This document shows, in pieces, positions 30,995 through 40,165 of a stretch of DNA of 64,000 nt; the first letter of the stretch is position 1, and each line of letters starts with the position of its first letter. Source of the stretch: Lewinella sp. IMCC34191 (GTDB lineage Bacteria > Bacteroidota > Bacteroidia > Chitinophagales > Saprospiraceae); NCBI RefSeq assembly GCF_003390935.1, contig NZ_QNQZ01000010.1:1-64000 (forward strand), given 5' to 3'. The notes beneath the pieces are model-generated. The model worked only from the letters and a program-made list of their open reading frames with translations, was not told where the DNA came from and made no database searches. Both the position numbers and the translations under genes were made by a program.

Positions 30995-33217
30995 TTATTC
31001 TACCCGGGAAACGGTTGAGACGTTGTCTAAGTTTTGCAAAGCCCTGGAGGCCAGTCGCAATTGGTCGGTGTTGCGCACCAGCAGGCTGATCTTGGCGGTG
31101 AAGTGGCCGCTCTCGGCGGCGATGTTGAAGCTGCGGATATCCAGGTCCATTTGGGTGATCTCGTGGCTGATGGTCTCGATGACCCCCTTGCCGCTATCCA
31201 GGCCGGTAAGCTCCAGTTCGGCTACGAAGCTGTGATCGGTGGTACTCACCCACTCCGCCTTCATGATGCGGTAATCGTAGTTCGCCATCAGGTTTTCCGC
31301 GTTGGGGCAGATGACCCGGTGGATTTTGAGGCCGGCATTGGAGGTCAGGTAGGCAAAGACCTGGTCGCCCTGCACGGGATTACAGCAGCTCGCCATGGTG
31401 TATTCCAGCTGATCTCCGGGTTCCCCGTTGATCAGTAGCTTGGTGGTCCCCTTGAGGCGGTTGGCGCCGTTCCGGCGGTTTTTGCTGTCGGGCTCTTTTT
31501 CTTGGGCGGCGGGCGCAGGTAGAGCGATGGCCAGCTTCCCGTGGTCCACTTCGAAGGGCTTCAGGATCTGGGCGATACTGAGCGCCTCCCGTCCGAGGTC
31601 ATAGAAAAGATCGACGTGGCTCCCTTCCGTCCAATGCCTGGCTAAGGTCTCGACCGCGGCCTTTTCGTCCTCTACGTGCAGCTTCTTCAGTTTGCGATGG
31701 AGCGCCTCCTTGGCCAACTCGCCCTGCTGGCGCTTTTCCTCCTTCAGCGACTGCCGGATCTTCGCCTTGGCCTTTCCGGTTTTAACCATATCCAGCCAGT
31801 TCGGATTGGGCTTCTGCTGGGGGTTGGTATTAACCTTGAGGCGGTCGCCGTTGCGCAGGACGTACGACATCGGCACGATCCGCTCGTCGCACAGGATGCT
31901 CTGGCAGTGATAGCCGACCATACTATGCACGCTGAATGCAAAGTCCAGGGCCGTCGAGCCCTTCGGCAGGGCTTTCATATCGCCGTCCGGGGTGTAGACG
32001 TACACCTCCTCGTTGAAGAAGCTGTTCGCCCGGAAGTCACCCAGGAACTGCACCGTATCGCTGTTCGGATTTTCGAGGATATCGCGGACACTCTCAAACC
32101 ATTGTTCGTAGACGTCGCGCTGGTTACTGACGCCCTTGTACTTCCAGTGGGCGGCAAAGCCCCGCTCGGCGATCTCGTTCATGCGCTCGCTGCGGATCTG
32201 GACTTCTACGAAACGGGCACCGGGTCCGACCACCGTGGTATGCAGGCTTTCGTAACCGTTCGACTTCGGGATGGTGATCCAGTCCTTCAGGCGGGAGGGC
32301 ACGGCCTGATAGGTATCCGTGATGGTGCTGTAGATGGCCCAGGCGGCCAGCTTTTCCTTCTCGCGGGGCACGTCGAGGATCACGCGTACGGCGAAGAGGT
32401 CGTAGATCTGCTCGAAGGGGACCTGCTTCTTCTTGATCTTATTGGCGATGCTGTAGATCGACTTCGGCCGCCCGAAGATGCGGTAGTTATAACCCAGGGA
32501 ATCCAATTTGGAGCGCAGCGGAGAGATGAAGCTTTCGATGTACTTCTCCCGGGCGGCCTTCGTTTCCTGGAGCTTGCGGGCCACGGCGTTGTACTCATCC
32601 CGTTCCAGCACCTTCATACACAGGTCGAGGAATTCGGACCGGAAATTGTACAGGCCGAGGCGGTGGGCCAGGGGGGCGTAGATGTAGCTGGTTTCGGCGG
32701 CGATCTTGAGCTGCTTGTGCTCCGGCATGCTCTTGATCGTCCGCATATTGTGCAGGCGGTCGGCCATCTTGATCAACACGATCCGCACGTCTACGATGAG
32801 GGTACTCAGTACCTTCTTGAAGTTCTCCGCCTGTTTGCTTTCGCTCTGGTAGGCGCTGTCGAGTTTGGTCAGGCCACCCACCATCTGGGCGATGCGGTCA
32901 CCGAACTGGTCCTGTAGTTCCTCGATGGTGACCGGCGTGTCTTCCACCACGTCGTGCAGGAGAGCGGCGCAGATGGCCGTGGGGCCGAGGCCGATCTCTT
33001 CCGCGCAAATCTTCGCCACGGCGATGGGATGGAAAATATAGGGCTCCTTTGATTTCCGGCGCTGGTGGCGATGGCTGTAGTTAGCCAGCCGGAATGCCCG
33101 GTTCATCTGGTCCCGGTCCTCCTGGGAATAAGACGTGCGCAGACTGGCGATCATATCCTCGTAGGCATGATCGATCGCCTTCTGCTCTTCTACCGTAATG
33201 TCCAGTACTTCAGCCAT
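30995..33217 (-). CDS. Bifunctional (p)ppGpp synthetase/hydrolase (RelA/SpoT)
   Basis: 740 aa, full length. HD hydrolase domain at about 30-190 (KEPYIFHPIAVAKICAEEIG, then LLHDVVEDTPVTIEELQ with the HD and ED pair intact), synthetase domain at about 240-360 (RIFGRPKSIYSIANKIKKKQ, IPKSNGYESLHTTVVGPGAR), TGS at about 400-460 (VYTPDGDMKALPKGSTALDF) and C-terminal ACT at about 660-735 (ELTGLDSGKGVIETISHEIT). Both active sites look intact. It sets the stringent response level. Probably co-transcribed with the Fur-family gene. Confidence 0.95.
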   Translation of the reverse strand: MAEVLDITVEEQKAIDHAYEDMIASLRTSYSQEDRDQMNRAFRLANYSHRHQRRKSKEPYIFHPIAVAKICAEEIGLGPTAICAALLHDVVEDTPVTIEELQDQFGDRIAQMVGGLTKLDSAYQSESKQAENFKKVLSTLIVDVRIVLIKMADRLHNMRTIKSMPEHKQLKIAAETSYIYAPLAHRLGLYNFRSEFLDLCMKVLERDEYNAVARKLQETKAAREKYIESFISPLRSKLDSLGYNYRIFGRPKSIYSIANKIKKKQVPFEQIYDLFAVRVILDVPREKEKLAAWAIYSTITDTYQAVPSRLKDWITIPKSNGYESLHTTVVGPGARFVEVQIRSERMNEIAERGFAAHWKYKGVSNQRDVYEQWFESVRDILENPNSDTVQFLGDFRANSFFNEEVYVYTPDGDMKALPKGSTALDFAFSVHSMVGYHCQSILCDERIVPMSYVLRNGDRLKVNTNPQQKPNPNWLDMVKTGKAKAKIRQSLKEEKRQQGELAKEALHRKLKKLHVEDEKAAVETLARHWTEGSHVDLFYDLGREALSIAQILKPFEVDHGKLAIALPAPAAQEKEPDSKNRRNGANRLKGTTKLLINGEPGDQLEYTMASCCNPVQGDQVFAYLTSNAGLKIHRVICPNAENLMANYDYRIMKAEWVSTTDHSFVAELELTGLDSGKGVIETISHEITQMDLDIRSFNIAAESGHFTAKISLLVRNTDQLRLASRALQNLDNVSTVSRVE

Positions 33218-33281
33218 ACTTAATTACTAACAAGTATACGTAGAAATCGGACGAGCGGAAGCCCGTCCCGTCACGTCACAT

Positions 33282-34193
33282 TCAGGCTTTGTCGCCTAAT
33301 TTCCGCAGCTGAACCAGGTCCCGGAAAGCCTTCCGCGCTTCCTGCACGGGGGATCCGAACCAGCTCTTGCCACCCTCCAGATCGCGACCGACGCCACTCT
33401 GGGCCATGATCACGGTGCGCTCCCCGAGACTCACGTTCTGGGCGATACCGGCCTGCCCCTGTAGGATCGACCAATCGCCGATGGTACAGTTGCCCGCCAC
33501 CCCCACCTGGGCAGCCATCTGCACGTGGCGGCCGACCTTGCAATCGTGGCCGATCTGCACCTGAGCGTCCAGCTTACTACCTGCACCAATCACCGTCGTG
33601 GAGGAAACACCCCGTGAAATCGTACAGCACGGGCCCAGGAAAACGTCGTCCTCCAGGTGAACGCTGCCCCCGCTGCGCCAGGGAATCAGGCCATCGCCGC
33701 TTCGTTTAAAGTAGAAGGCTTCGCCGCCGACGACCGTCCCGCCACTGACCACGACGCGGTCGCCCATCGTGCATCCGTCGCCGATTACCGCATTCGGACC
33801 GATGTGGCAGTGCTCGCCTATAACGACGCCGCTGCCCAGGTGCGCACCGGGAGCGACATAGGTGCCCGTTCCGACCCGGGGGGCATCCCCGTCTTCTCCC
33901 TCATCGCGGGGGCGCTGTCCCCAAACCAATCCGTTGTACACCGCGAAGGGTTGGGGATGGACCAGTAGAGTCTTTCCCGGCGGGCAGGGATGGGGTTGGT
34001 CGATGAGAATAACCGAGGCCGCCGACGCCAGGGTGGCCGCGTAGTACCGGGGATGATCGACGAAGCAAAGATCTCCGGATTCTACGTGATGAATTTCGTT
34101 GAGACCGCTTATTACCTGCGCTCCGTCGCCCAACAATTCCGCTCCGAATTGGTCGGCCAGGCTAGCGGCGGTGGTGGGGGTTTGGAGTTTCAT
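33282..34193 (-). CDS. lpxD: UDP-3-O-acylglucosamine N-acyltransferase (LpxD)
   Basis: 303 aa. N-terminal LpxD domain (LADQFGAELLGDGAQVISGL, then SGDLCFVDHPRYYA), a left-handed beta-helix of hexapeptide repeats (VIGEHCHIGPNAVIGDGCTM and following), and the catalytic His in DAQVQIGHDCKVGRHVQMAA, followed by QVGVAGNCTIGDWSILQGQ. It adds the second acyl chain in lipid A synthesis. It is about 40 residues shorter than enterobacterial LpxD, like the second LpxD-type paralogue of many Bacteroidota, so a side role is possible. Confidence 0.85.
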   Translation of the reverse strand: MKLQTPTTAASLADQFGAELLGDGAQVISGLNEIHHVESGDLCFVDHPRYYAATLASAASVILIDQPHPCPPGKTLLVHPQPFAVYNGLVWGQRPRDEGEDGDAPRVGTGTYVAPGAHLGSGVVIGEHCHIGPNAVIGDGCTMGDRVVVSGGTVVGGEAFYFKRSGDGLIPWRSGGSVHLEDDVFLGPCCTISRGVSSTTVIGAGSKLDAQVQIGHDCKVGRHVQMAAQVGVAGNCTIGDWSILQGQAGIAQNVSLGERTVIMAQSGVGRDLEGGKSWFGSPVQEARKAFRDLVQLRKLGDKA

Positions 34194-34217
34194 TTGTTGG
34201 TTGTCGGGTGTCGGGTG

Positions 34218-34847
34218 TCAGTTTATGACGCCTTCCAGTTTGTATTTGTAGAAGCTGACGCCGGCGCCGTATACCCAGCCCTGTTTGCCGCTTTCGAGGC
34301 GGATCTTGACCCAGGGTTCGGTGGGGGTGACGTCGCCCAGGTTGATGGTGAAAAGGGAGTCCGTCACCTCGTTCATGTAGGTCACGGGTTCGTAAAGGCC
34401 GAGCCGACCGATGATGGGGGCCCCGAGCTTGGGTTGGACGCGGACGTTGAGCCCGTCGATGGTGCTGTAGAGCGTGGTCTCCTTTTGGACGACGACGGCC
34501 CGGTTGACTTGCCCCGGCAGGTAGGCCACGCTATCGCCGGGGAGGGGTTGGGTACGCGCCCGAAGTAGGGCGGCCTCCCGCGCGAGGCGTTCCTGTTCGG
34601 CATCGGAAAGGAGGGACTCGGCGGCCGATACCCGGGGTTGGGCCTCACGCAGCTTACGGATGGAGTCGCGCAGGATGCTGTCACGGCGCTCGAGGTAGTC
34701 CTCGCGGGTTTCCTGCTCCTCGATCATGGCGTAGTCGCCGTCGTTGGCGTTACACTGGCGCATAGCCCAAACCATGAAGAGCAGCGTCACGAGGGAAACG
34801 ATCACGAAAGGAAACCACTGGGTGGAAGTACGCTTAGGCGTGGCCAT
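34218..34847 (-). CDS. SH3b domain protein with N-terminal membrane anchor
   Basis: 209 aa. One membrane helix (FPFVIVSLVTLLFMVWAM), a coiled-coil region (EEQETREDYLERRDSILRDS), and a C-terminal bacterial SH3 domain (LYSTIDGLNVRVQPKLGAPI, VKIRLESGKQGWVYGAGVSF). Likely periplasmic, acting near the cell wall. Lies 24 bases upstream of lpxD. Function unknown. Confidence 0.75.
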   Translation of the reverse strand: MATPKRTSTQWFPFVIVSLVTLLFMVWAMRQCNANDGDYAMIEEQETREDYLERRDSILRDSIRKLREAQPRVSAAESLLSDAEQERLAREAALLRARTQPLPGDSVAYLPGQVNRAVVVQKETTLYSTIDGLNVRVQPKLGAPIIGRLGLYEPVTYMNEVTDSLFTINLGDVTPTEPWVKIRLESGKQGWVYGAGVSFYKYKLEGVIN

Positions 34848-35078
34848 GTTGATTTACTGGTTGCGAGTTGGTGCGGGGTGCGGTAGTACATCGCTAAATG
34901 GAGTGCAAGGTACGTGTGTTACGGCTGAAGGGAGGCATGGCCTGCCCAAAGCCGCTGATGTGTCCGGAGTCACCCAATTTTGGTGGGGAAAATTGAAAAC
35001 CCTCCCGACCCAACCGGGGTTTCGCTATTGAACACTAATGTGGACGGCCCCCCCACCCCCGCAACCCGCAACCCGTAC

Positions 35079-35741
35079 ATGCCCCGTCACTACTCCCAAC
35101 TTTACCGTGAGCTTCGCGCCGTTGACCCGACGGACTACCACCGCATCATACGGATGTACGAGGAGCAGGAGGCGGAGATCGGCCGGCTGGACGTTTTGGA
35201 GAACTTCGAACTGACGGTCTGTTACGTGGATGCTCTCTTCGAAACGGGGGCCTACCGCGAGCACCAAATGATGGTCGACCTCGTGATCCACGCCAGCATA
35301 CGTCACGACATACGCCACGTGCCGGGACGGGAGGAGGAGATCTTCGAATACCAGCTCTTCCGGAAAGCCGCCAGTGCCTTTCGTATCCAGGACTACGCCA
35401 CGGCCGAGCACGTGCTGCGCGAGCTGATCGCCATGCGCCCGGGAAAAGAGGTGTACTTCCGTTTTATGCGGACTACGCTCTTCCGTCGTAAGACCGACAT
35501 CCTGCAGTTCGGACGCGCCGCCTGCATCTTTTGCATGTTGCTGACGGCCGTGGTCGTGACCGTCAATCTGCTGGTCGTCAAGTCTTTCTATCCGGCCTAT
35601 TCCACGCTTGCCACGTGGATCAGCCTGGATGTCTTCGGTGCCGGACTACTGGCGCTGTTTGGGACCTACGGTTACGCTTATTACCTTTCCTGGAGCGAGG
35701 CCAGGCAATTTCGGGCCGCGCGCTTAAACAAACGGCCTTAG
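35079..35741 (+). CDS. Two-helix membrane protein, unrecognised
   Basis: 220 aa from ATG at 35079; a longer frame upstream has no coding features. The first 145 residues are helical and TPR-like (LDVLENFELTVCYVDALFET, IQDYATAEHVLRELIAMRPG). Two membrane helices follow (CIFCMLLTAVVVTVNLLVVK, SLDVFGAGLLALFGTYGYAY). No family name comes to mind. It precedes the nucleotidyltransferase by 33 bases and may share its transcript. Confidence 0.7.
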   Translation: MPRHYSQLYRELRAVDPTDYHRIIRMYEEQEAEIGRLDVLENFELTVCYVDALFETGAYREHQMMVDLVIHASIRHDIRHVPGREEEIFEYQLFRKAASAFRIQDYATAEHVLRELIAMRPGKEVYFRFMRTTLFRRKTDILQFGRAACIFCMLLTAVVVTVNLLVVKSFYPAYSTLATWISLDVFGAGLLALFGTYGYAYYLSWSEARQFRAARLNKRP

Positions 35742-35774
35742 TAGCCGCTATACAGGAAAAATTCACACTAATAC

Positions 35775-36686
35775 ATGGCAACCAAACCCACCTTAGTCAT
35801 TCTGGCCGCCGGAATGGGCAGCCGCTACGGCGGACTCAAGCAAATCGACGGCGTCGGCCCCAGCGAAGAGGGCATTATCGAGTACTCCATCTACGACGCG
35901 ATCCGCGCCGGTTTCGGCAAGGTCGTATTCGTTATCCGCAAGGACATCGAAGCACCCTTCCGCGAGAAATTCAACGGAAAATTCAAGGACGACATCGAAG
36001 TCGCCTATGCCTTCCAGGGCATGGACAGTTTCGTACCCGCAGGCATCGACCCCGAAAAGCGGGAAAAGCCCTGGGGTACTTCCCACGCTATGCTGGTCGC
36101 CAAGGATGTCGTTGACGAACCTTTCGCGGTCATTAACGCCGATGACTACTACGGCGTGGAAGCCTTCCAGAAGATGGCGTCCTTCCTGGTTGCCGAGGCC
36201 GATCCCGAGACCTTCTCCATGGTCGGTTACGTGCTGCACCGGACGCTGTCCGATCACGGAACGGTCAACCGCGGCGTGACCGTCGTAGCCGAGGATTACC
36301 TGCTGCGCGACGTCAACGAACGCCTCAAGATCCAGCGGGGTACCGACAGCAAGGTCACCTACCTGGGCGAAGACGGACACCGTTATGAACTAGCCGACGA
36401 TGCCGTCGTATCCATGAACTTCTGGGGTTTCCACCCATCGGTCTTCGATCGCCTGGAGAAAGGCTTCGCGGAGTTTGCCAAGGACAACGTTGATAATCCA
36501 CGCGCCGAATACCTCATCCCCGAACTGGTGGACGGTATGATCAAGGACGGCAGCGCTACCGTTAAGGTGCTGGTCAGTGAAGACAAATGGTACGGCGTCA
36601 CCTACCAGGAAGACAAGCCGAAAGTACAGGAGGCCTTCTCCATGCTGGTGGCCGAGAATACCTACCCTACCCCCCTATTCAGTTAG
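35775..36686 (+). CDS. Sugar-phosphate nucleotidyltransferase family protein
   Basis: 303 aa. The N-terminus TLVILAAGMGSRYGGLKQID has the nucleotide-binding GxGxR and K of this family. Further motifs: EGIIEYSIYDAIRAGFGKVV, PWGTSHAMLVAKDVVDEPFA and VINADDYYGVEAFQKMASFL (metal-binding Asp pair). Length and sequence match the Bacteroidota form with an extended C-terminus, often found alone. It joins a nucleotide to a sugar or similar phosphate; substrate unknown. Its end overlaps the rhodanese gene by 12 bases (convergent). Confidence 0.85.
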   Translation: MATKPTLVILAAGMGSRYGGLKQIDGVGPSEEGIIEYSIYDAIRAGFGKVVFVIRKDIEAPFREKFNGKFKDDIEVAYAFQGMDSFVPAGIDPEKREKPWGTSHAMLVAKDVVDEPFAVINADDYYGVEAFQKMASFLVAEADPETFSMVGYVLHRTLSDHGTVNRGVTVVAEDYLLRDVNERLKIQRGTDSKVTYLGEDGHRYELADDAVVSMNFWGFHPSVFDRLEKGFAEFAKDNVDNPRAEYLIPELVDGMIKDGSATVKVLVSEDKWYGVTYQEDKPKVQEAFSMLVAENTYPTPLFS

Positions 36687-37490
36687 GAGGTATTCACTCC
36701 AGCTTCCGGGATACAGTGCCGGAAACTCCCCGAAGGCGTAGTTATACGCCAGAATATTGTGACAAGCCGTCACGCCGGAGCCGCAGTAGAAGACATTCTG
36801 CTGCGGCTCTTTCTTTAGGCCGGCGAAGCGTTCACGCAGTTCTTCCCGTGATTTGAACTTGCCCTGCCGCAAATTATCCGGCCACGGCAGATTGATGGCC
36901 CCGGCGATATGCCCGGCGATCGGATCGATGGGTTCGGACTCCCCCCGGTAGCGTTCCGGCGTCCGGGAGTCGATCAGCCGGTACCGTTCATCCTCCCGAA
37001 TCTTCTGGATAGCCGGCAGCTCGTGGATCATCAGTTCGCTTTCGACCACCGGATACGCGTCGGCGGGCTCGGTCACTGCTTCTCCGGTTTCGGTAGGCAG
37101 ACCCGCGGCGAGCCATTCCGGGTAGCCCCCGTCGAGAACGGAAACCCGCTCGTGTCCGATGTACCGCAGCAGCCACCACGCCCGCGCGGCAATTCCGCCT
37201 CCCTTGTCGTCGTAGGCGACCACCGGCCGGTGCGGGGTGAGCCCCAGGTCGGCCATCCGTCTGGCGAATGTCTCCCGCAGGGGTAAGGGATGGCGGCCCG
37301 TTTTCCCGTCCACTTTCGCGCTGGACAGGTCGAGATCCAAATGCAGGTAGAAAGCTCCGGGGATGTGCCCTTCCAGGTACTGGCGGTGCCCCTTTTCGGT
37401 ATCGAAAAGATCGAAACGGCAATCGAGGATCAGCGGTTTTTCCGTGAGGAGGTCATCGAGCTCCTCGACGGATAGAATGGGGGTATTCAT
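36675..37490 (-). CDS. Sulfurtransferase with two rhodanese domains
   Basis: 271 aa. N-terminal inactive rhodanese (LILDCRFDLFDTEKGHRQYL, GHIPGAFYLHLDLDLSSAKV) and C-terminal active one (RLIDSRTPERYRGESEPIDP) with the active-site loop in FYCGSGVTACHNILAYNY: Cys-Gly-Ser-Gly-Val-Thr marks a 3-mercaptopyruvate-type enzyme. Moves sulfur to cyanide or thiols in the cytosol. Confidence 0.93.
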   Translation of the reverse strand: MNTPILSVEELDDLLTEKPLILDCRFDLFDTEKGHRQYLEGHIPGAFYLHLDLDLSSAKVDGKTGRHPLPLRETFARRMADLGLTPHRPVVAYDDKGGGIAARAWWLLRYIGHERVSVLDGGYPEWLAAGLPTETGEAVTEPADAYPVVESELMIHELPAIQKIREDERYRLIDSRTPERYRGESEPIDPIAGHIAGAINLPWPDNLRQGKFKSREELRERFAGLKKEPQQNVFYCGSGVTACHNILAYNYAFGEFPALYPGSWSEYLLTE

Positions 37491-37505
37491 AACCCCAAGG
37501 TACGA

Positions 37506-37937
37506 TCAGTAGTCGGCCCAATGGCGTAGTTCGATGTGGAATTCATCGCCCGCGTTAACCACCGTCGCGATTTCACCGAAGTGTGGCGTCCGCCATTTAC
37601 TCGGAGGGACCCTGGCGAAGCCATAGGGCTCGGTGGGGACACCGAAAAAATTCTTATCCAGCTCACCGTTTCCGTTCAGATCCTGAAATGCGGCCAGCAC
37701 ATATTCCCCCTTTGCGGGAACTTCGAGGCTTATTTCGGCCCGCACGGATTCATCGGGCAGCGGATGAATGGCATGGGCGATGTTATCCTCATCCTCGAAA
37801 CCTTCGGGCGTATCGTAGGCCGCTACGTAGACCTGGCCACCGGCCGTGGGGGCCAGCACACGCAAGTTGAGCACCTGGGGCGCGGGAGCCGAGACGAAAG
37901 GGAAGAGAAGCGTAAATAGAGATAACAGGAAAGTCAA
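37506..37937 (-). CDS. DUF2141 protein, secreted
   Basis: 143 aa. N-terminal signal-like region (MTFLLSLFTLLFPFVSAPAP). DUF2141 motifs: NLRVLAPTAGGQVYVAAYDT, GEYVLAAFQDLNGNGELDKN with a calcium-loop-like DLNGNGELD, and GVPTEPYGFARVPPSKWRTP. Small periplasmic or outer-membrane-linked protein of unknown role. 16 bases after the rhodanese start on the same strand (upstream in transcription). Confidence 0.9.
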   Translation of the reverse strand: MTFLLSLFTLLFPFVSAPAPQVLNLRVLAPTAGGQVYVAAYDTPEGFEDEDNIAHAIHPLPDESVRAEISLEVPAKGEYVLAAFQDLNGNGELDKNFFGVPTEPYGFARVPPSKWRTPHFGEIATVVNAGDEFHIELRHWADY

Positions 37938-37973
37938 GATAGTGATGTCTAGGTGATACTGCCAATAACAAAA

Positions 37974-38004
37974 AACGCCCCGGAAAAGTGTTTTCCGGGG
38001 CGTT
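37974..38004 (-). terminator. Intrinsic terminator
   Basis: Stem AACGCCCCGGAAAA / TTTTCCGGGGCGTT with GTG loop and A/T-rich flanks, after the bacilliredoxin gene (minus strand). Confidence 0.9.
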
Positions 38005-38024
38005 AAGGCTATCTTATTGTTGAT

Positions 38025-38441
38025 TTAGCTGCAGTAGCGATCGAAGGCCATCTTCAGGTTTTGGGCGATCACTTCGGCGGGACGACCTTCAATGTGGTGC
38101 CGTTCGAGGAAGTGAACCAGCTTGCCGTCCTTGAATAAACCGATGCTGGGGCTGCTCGGGGGATAAGGCAGCAGGTGCTCACGTGCCTGGGCCGTTGCGT
38201 CCCGGTCGACACCGGCGAATACCGTATACATGCGGTCGGGCTTGGCTTCGTTCTGCACGGCCATTTTCGCGCCGGGGCGGGCGTTGGCGGCCGCGCATCC
38301 GCAAACGGAATTGACCACCAGCAGGGCGGTGCCTTCTTCCTGGCTCAGGGCGGTATCGACTTCTTCGGGCGTGGTCAGCGACTCGAATCCGAAGTTGGTC
38401 AGGTCTTTAGACATGGGCGTCGTTAGCTCGACTGGGTACAT
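38025..38441 (-). CDS. brxA: BrxA/BrxB family bacilliredoxin
   Basis: 138 aa. Starts MYPVELTTPMSKDLTNFGFE, as in YphP/YqiW proteins. The active-site CGC motif lies in VVNSVCGCAAANARPGAKMA. Then AGVDRDATAQAREHLLPYPP, SSPSIGLFKDGKLVHFLERH and HIEGRPAEVIAQNLKMAFDR. It removes bacillithiol from protein thiols in Firmicutes and some Bacteroidota. Bacillithiol synthesis genes are not in the window. Confidence 0.93.
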   Translation of the reverse strand: MYPVELTTPMSKDLTNFGFESLTTPEEVDTALSQEEGTALLVVNSVCGCAAANARPGAKMAVQNEAKPDRMYTVFAGVDRDATAQAREHLLPYPPSSPSIGLFKDGKLVHFLERHHIEGRPAEVIAQNLKMAFDRYCS

Positions 38442-38644
38442 AATCTCTTCTTTAATTGTTGATGATGGGGGCTGCTGTATCTACACTTTGCGTCCTGCTT
38501 TGGTTGTACCTGATCTTACCCGTTGCCCGGGGGTTGGACCGTCAAGTACATAGAATTAGTGTTCGCCATCAAATGGATTCTCCTGCTCGTCGGTCCGTTC
38601 TGGGATAGGTCTTAATGGGGTATGCTTATTCACTAAGACCCGTC

Positions 38645-38669
38645 GGCAGACCAGCTTCGCTGGGCGGAC
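38645..38669 (+). repeat. Heptamer-flanked hairpin element, copy c
   Basis: GGCAGAC, CAGC-TTC-GCTG, GGCGGAC. Perfect stem, 25 bp, 7-4-3-4-7 layout. Twenty bases from the 3' end of the following minus-strand gene. Confidence 0.8.
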
Positions 38670-38689
38670 GCCTAATGCTGGACGGTCGA

Positions 38690-40108
38690 CTAGTATTCGA
38701 ACTCCAGTTTTTCGCTTGGGTAGCCGAACAAGCAATCTTCCTTGACCAACTTGGCCACCCGGTCCGGGACCATCTTTTCCCAGCCATCCTGCCCGGCGCG
38801 GATCATCTCCAGGACGTCGCGCGAATAGATATGCAGATTATCTCCCTTGAAGTGGCTGATGTCGACGATCTGCCCGCTATCGATCAGGTGGCGGTACAGA
38901 AACTTGACGCCCTCCGGAATGGGAACGTTCTCGGCCGTCATCAGATCGGCGCTTCCCTCCTGCTGGGCGGGGTAAACGTACAATTTGACGTTCCGGGTAA
39001 AGATCTCCCCGAAGGCCGCCAGCAGCCGGCCGTCCTGGTTGGCGTAGTACTTGTCGCTGATCAGGGTAAGCAGGTCGTTTACGCCTACCACGATACCCAA
39101 CTGGGAAACCTTGTACAGCGATAGGTACTCGATGAGGTCGCCGTAGCGGTGGTAGTTACTGATGATAACGGTCTGCCCCATGGCGTTTAGGAGCGTAGCG
39201 CGGTGCAGGAAGTCCCGCTCGTTCATCTCCGCGCTGTGCTGGAGGTTGTCCAGGGTCAGCTCCGTAAGCAGGAAGCTATTACTCGGATCGATATTCTCCT
39301 CGGCGCGGAATTGCCGGTAGCCCGCCTCCAGCATATCGGCGTTGACCAAGGTCGTGGGGCGGAAGCTGCCGCGGACGACCATCACCGCCTTGCGGTAAAG
39401 AAATTCGCTGGGGTGGATACTGCGGCCGCGGGGGTCGAACATGGTGATGTCCGTCAGGGCGTGCTTCACCAGCCAGAGACTGAGCAGCCGATTGTCCACC
39501 TGGAAGTCCGGACCGCTCAGCACGATCATGTCGATGGCAATCCGGCCCTTGAGTCCATCCAGCAGGCTTTCCACCAGTGACTCCGGATCGTCGTGGAGAT
39601 GATACACCCCGTAGATCATGTTCACCCCGAGAATACCGATGGCTTGCTGTTGCAGCTGGTTATCGTTGTCCAGCATGCGGGCGTGCAGTAGTAGGTCGTT
39701 TGCCCCGCCGTTCGGGCTGAGCTCGAAGCGTAGCCCGAGCCAGCCATTGCCCCGGATGGTGCGGGTATAGTTGATCGCGGCTACCGTATCGGCAAAAACG
39801 AAGAAGTTGGTTTCCGGCCGGTCATGGCGGAGGCGGTCCACCATCAGGTCATACTCATGGTCCATCATTTTATGGATACGGCTTTCGCAGACGTAGCGCC
39901 CGCTGGGTTCCGTACCGTAAATCTGATCGGAGTACACCTTATCGTAGGCGCTCATCGTCTTGGCGATGGTTCCCGCCGCGGCGCCGACCTGAAAGAAATG
40001 CCGGGCCACCTCCTGCCCCGCGCCGATTTCGGCGAAGGTGCCATAAATCTTAGGGTTCAGGTTGATCTCCAGGGCTTTCTGTTCGGTTTCAAGTAGCTGG
40101 CGGGGCAT
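38690..40108 (-). CDS. Conserved protein of unknown function
   Basis: 472 aa, soluble. The highly conserved N-terminus is LEINLNPKIYGTFAEIGAGQ, EVARHFFQVGAAAGTIAKTM and SAYDKVYSDQIYG; later HDPESLVE-like, GPDFQVDNRLLSLWLVKHAL and PSEFLYRKAVMVVRGSFRPT. Orthologues are widespread in Bacteroidota, cyanobacteria and proteobacteria and are often misnamed (nicotinate-nucleotide adenylyltransferase or TonB receptor). No transmembrane or signal segment. The strong conservation suggests an enzyme, but I see no known catalytic motif. Follows the arginine cluster on the same strand, 57 bases after the carbamoyltransferase. Confidence 0.85.
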   Translation of the reverse strand: MPRQLLETEQKALEINLNPKIYGTFAEIGAGQEVARHFFQVGAAAGTIAKTMSAYDKVYSDQIYGTEPSGRYVCESRIHKMMDHEYDLMVDRLRHDRPETNFFVFADTVAAINYTRTIRGNGWLGLRFELSPNGGANDLLLHARMLDNDNQLQQQAIGILGVNMIYGVYHLHDDPESLVESLLDGLKGRIAIDMIVLSGPDFQVDNRLLSLWLVKHALTDITMFDPRGRSIHPSEFLYRKAVMVVRGSFRPTTLVNADMLEAGYRQFRAEENIDPSNSFLLTELTLDNLQHSAEMNERDFLHRATLLNAMGQTVIISNYHRYGDLIEYLSLYKVSQLGIVVGVNDLLTLISDKYYANQDGRLLAAFGEIFTRNVKLYVYPAQQEGSADLMTAENVPIPEGVKFLYRHLIDSGQIVDISHFKGDNLHIYSRDVLEMIRAGQDGWEKMVPDRVAKLVKEDCLFGYPSEKLEFEY

Positions 40109-40165
40109 GGGTCAGGACGATTTGTAGAGTACAAGGTACAAAGTCGAACGTGGCCGCCAACCGCT

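Noticed and set aside
31676-32917. 413-codon plus-strand frame
   Set aside because: It lies antisense to the RelA/SpoT gene and mirrors its codon pattern; no domain. The same holds for long antisense frames over NDH-2 (16511-17557), dctP (21217-22146), the lyase (52206-53435) and the PRISE gene (18836-19594).
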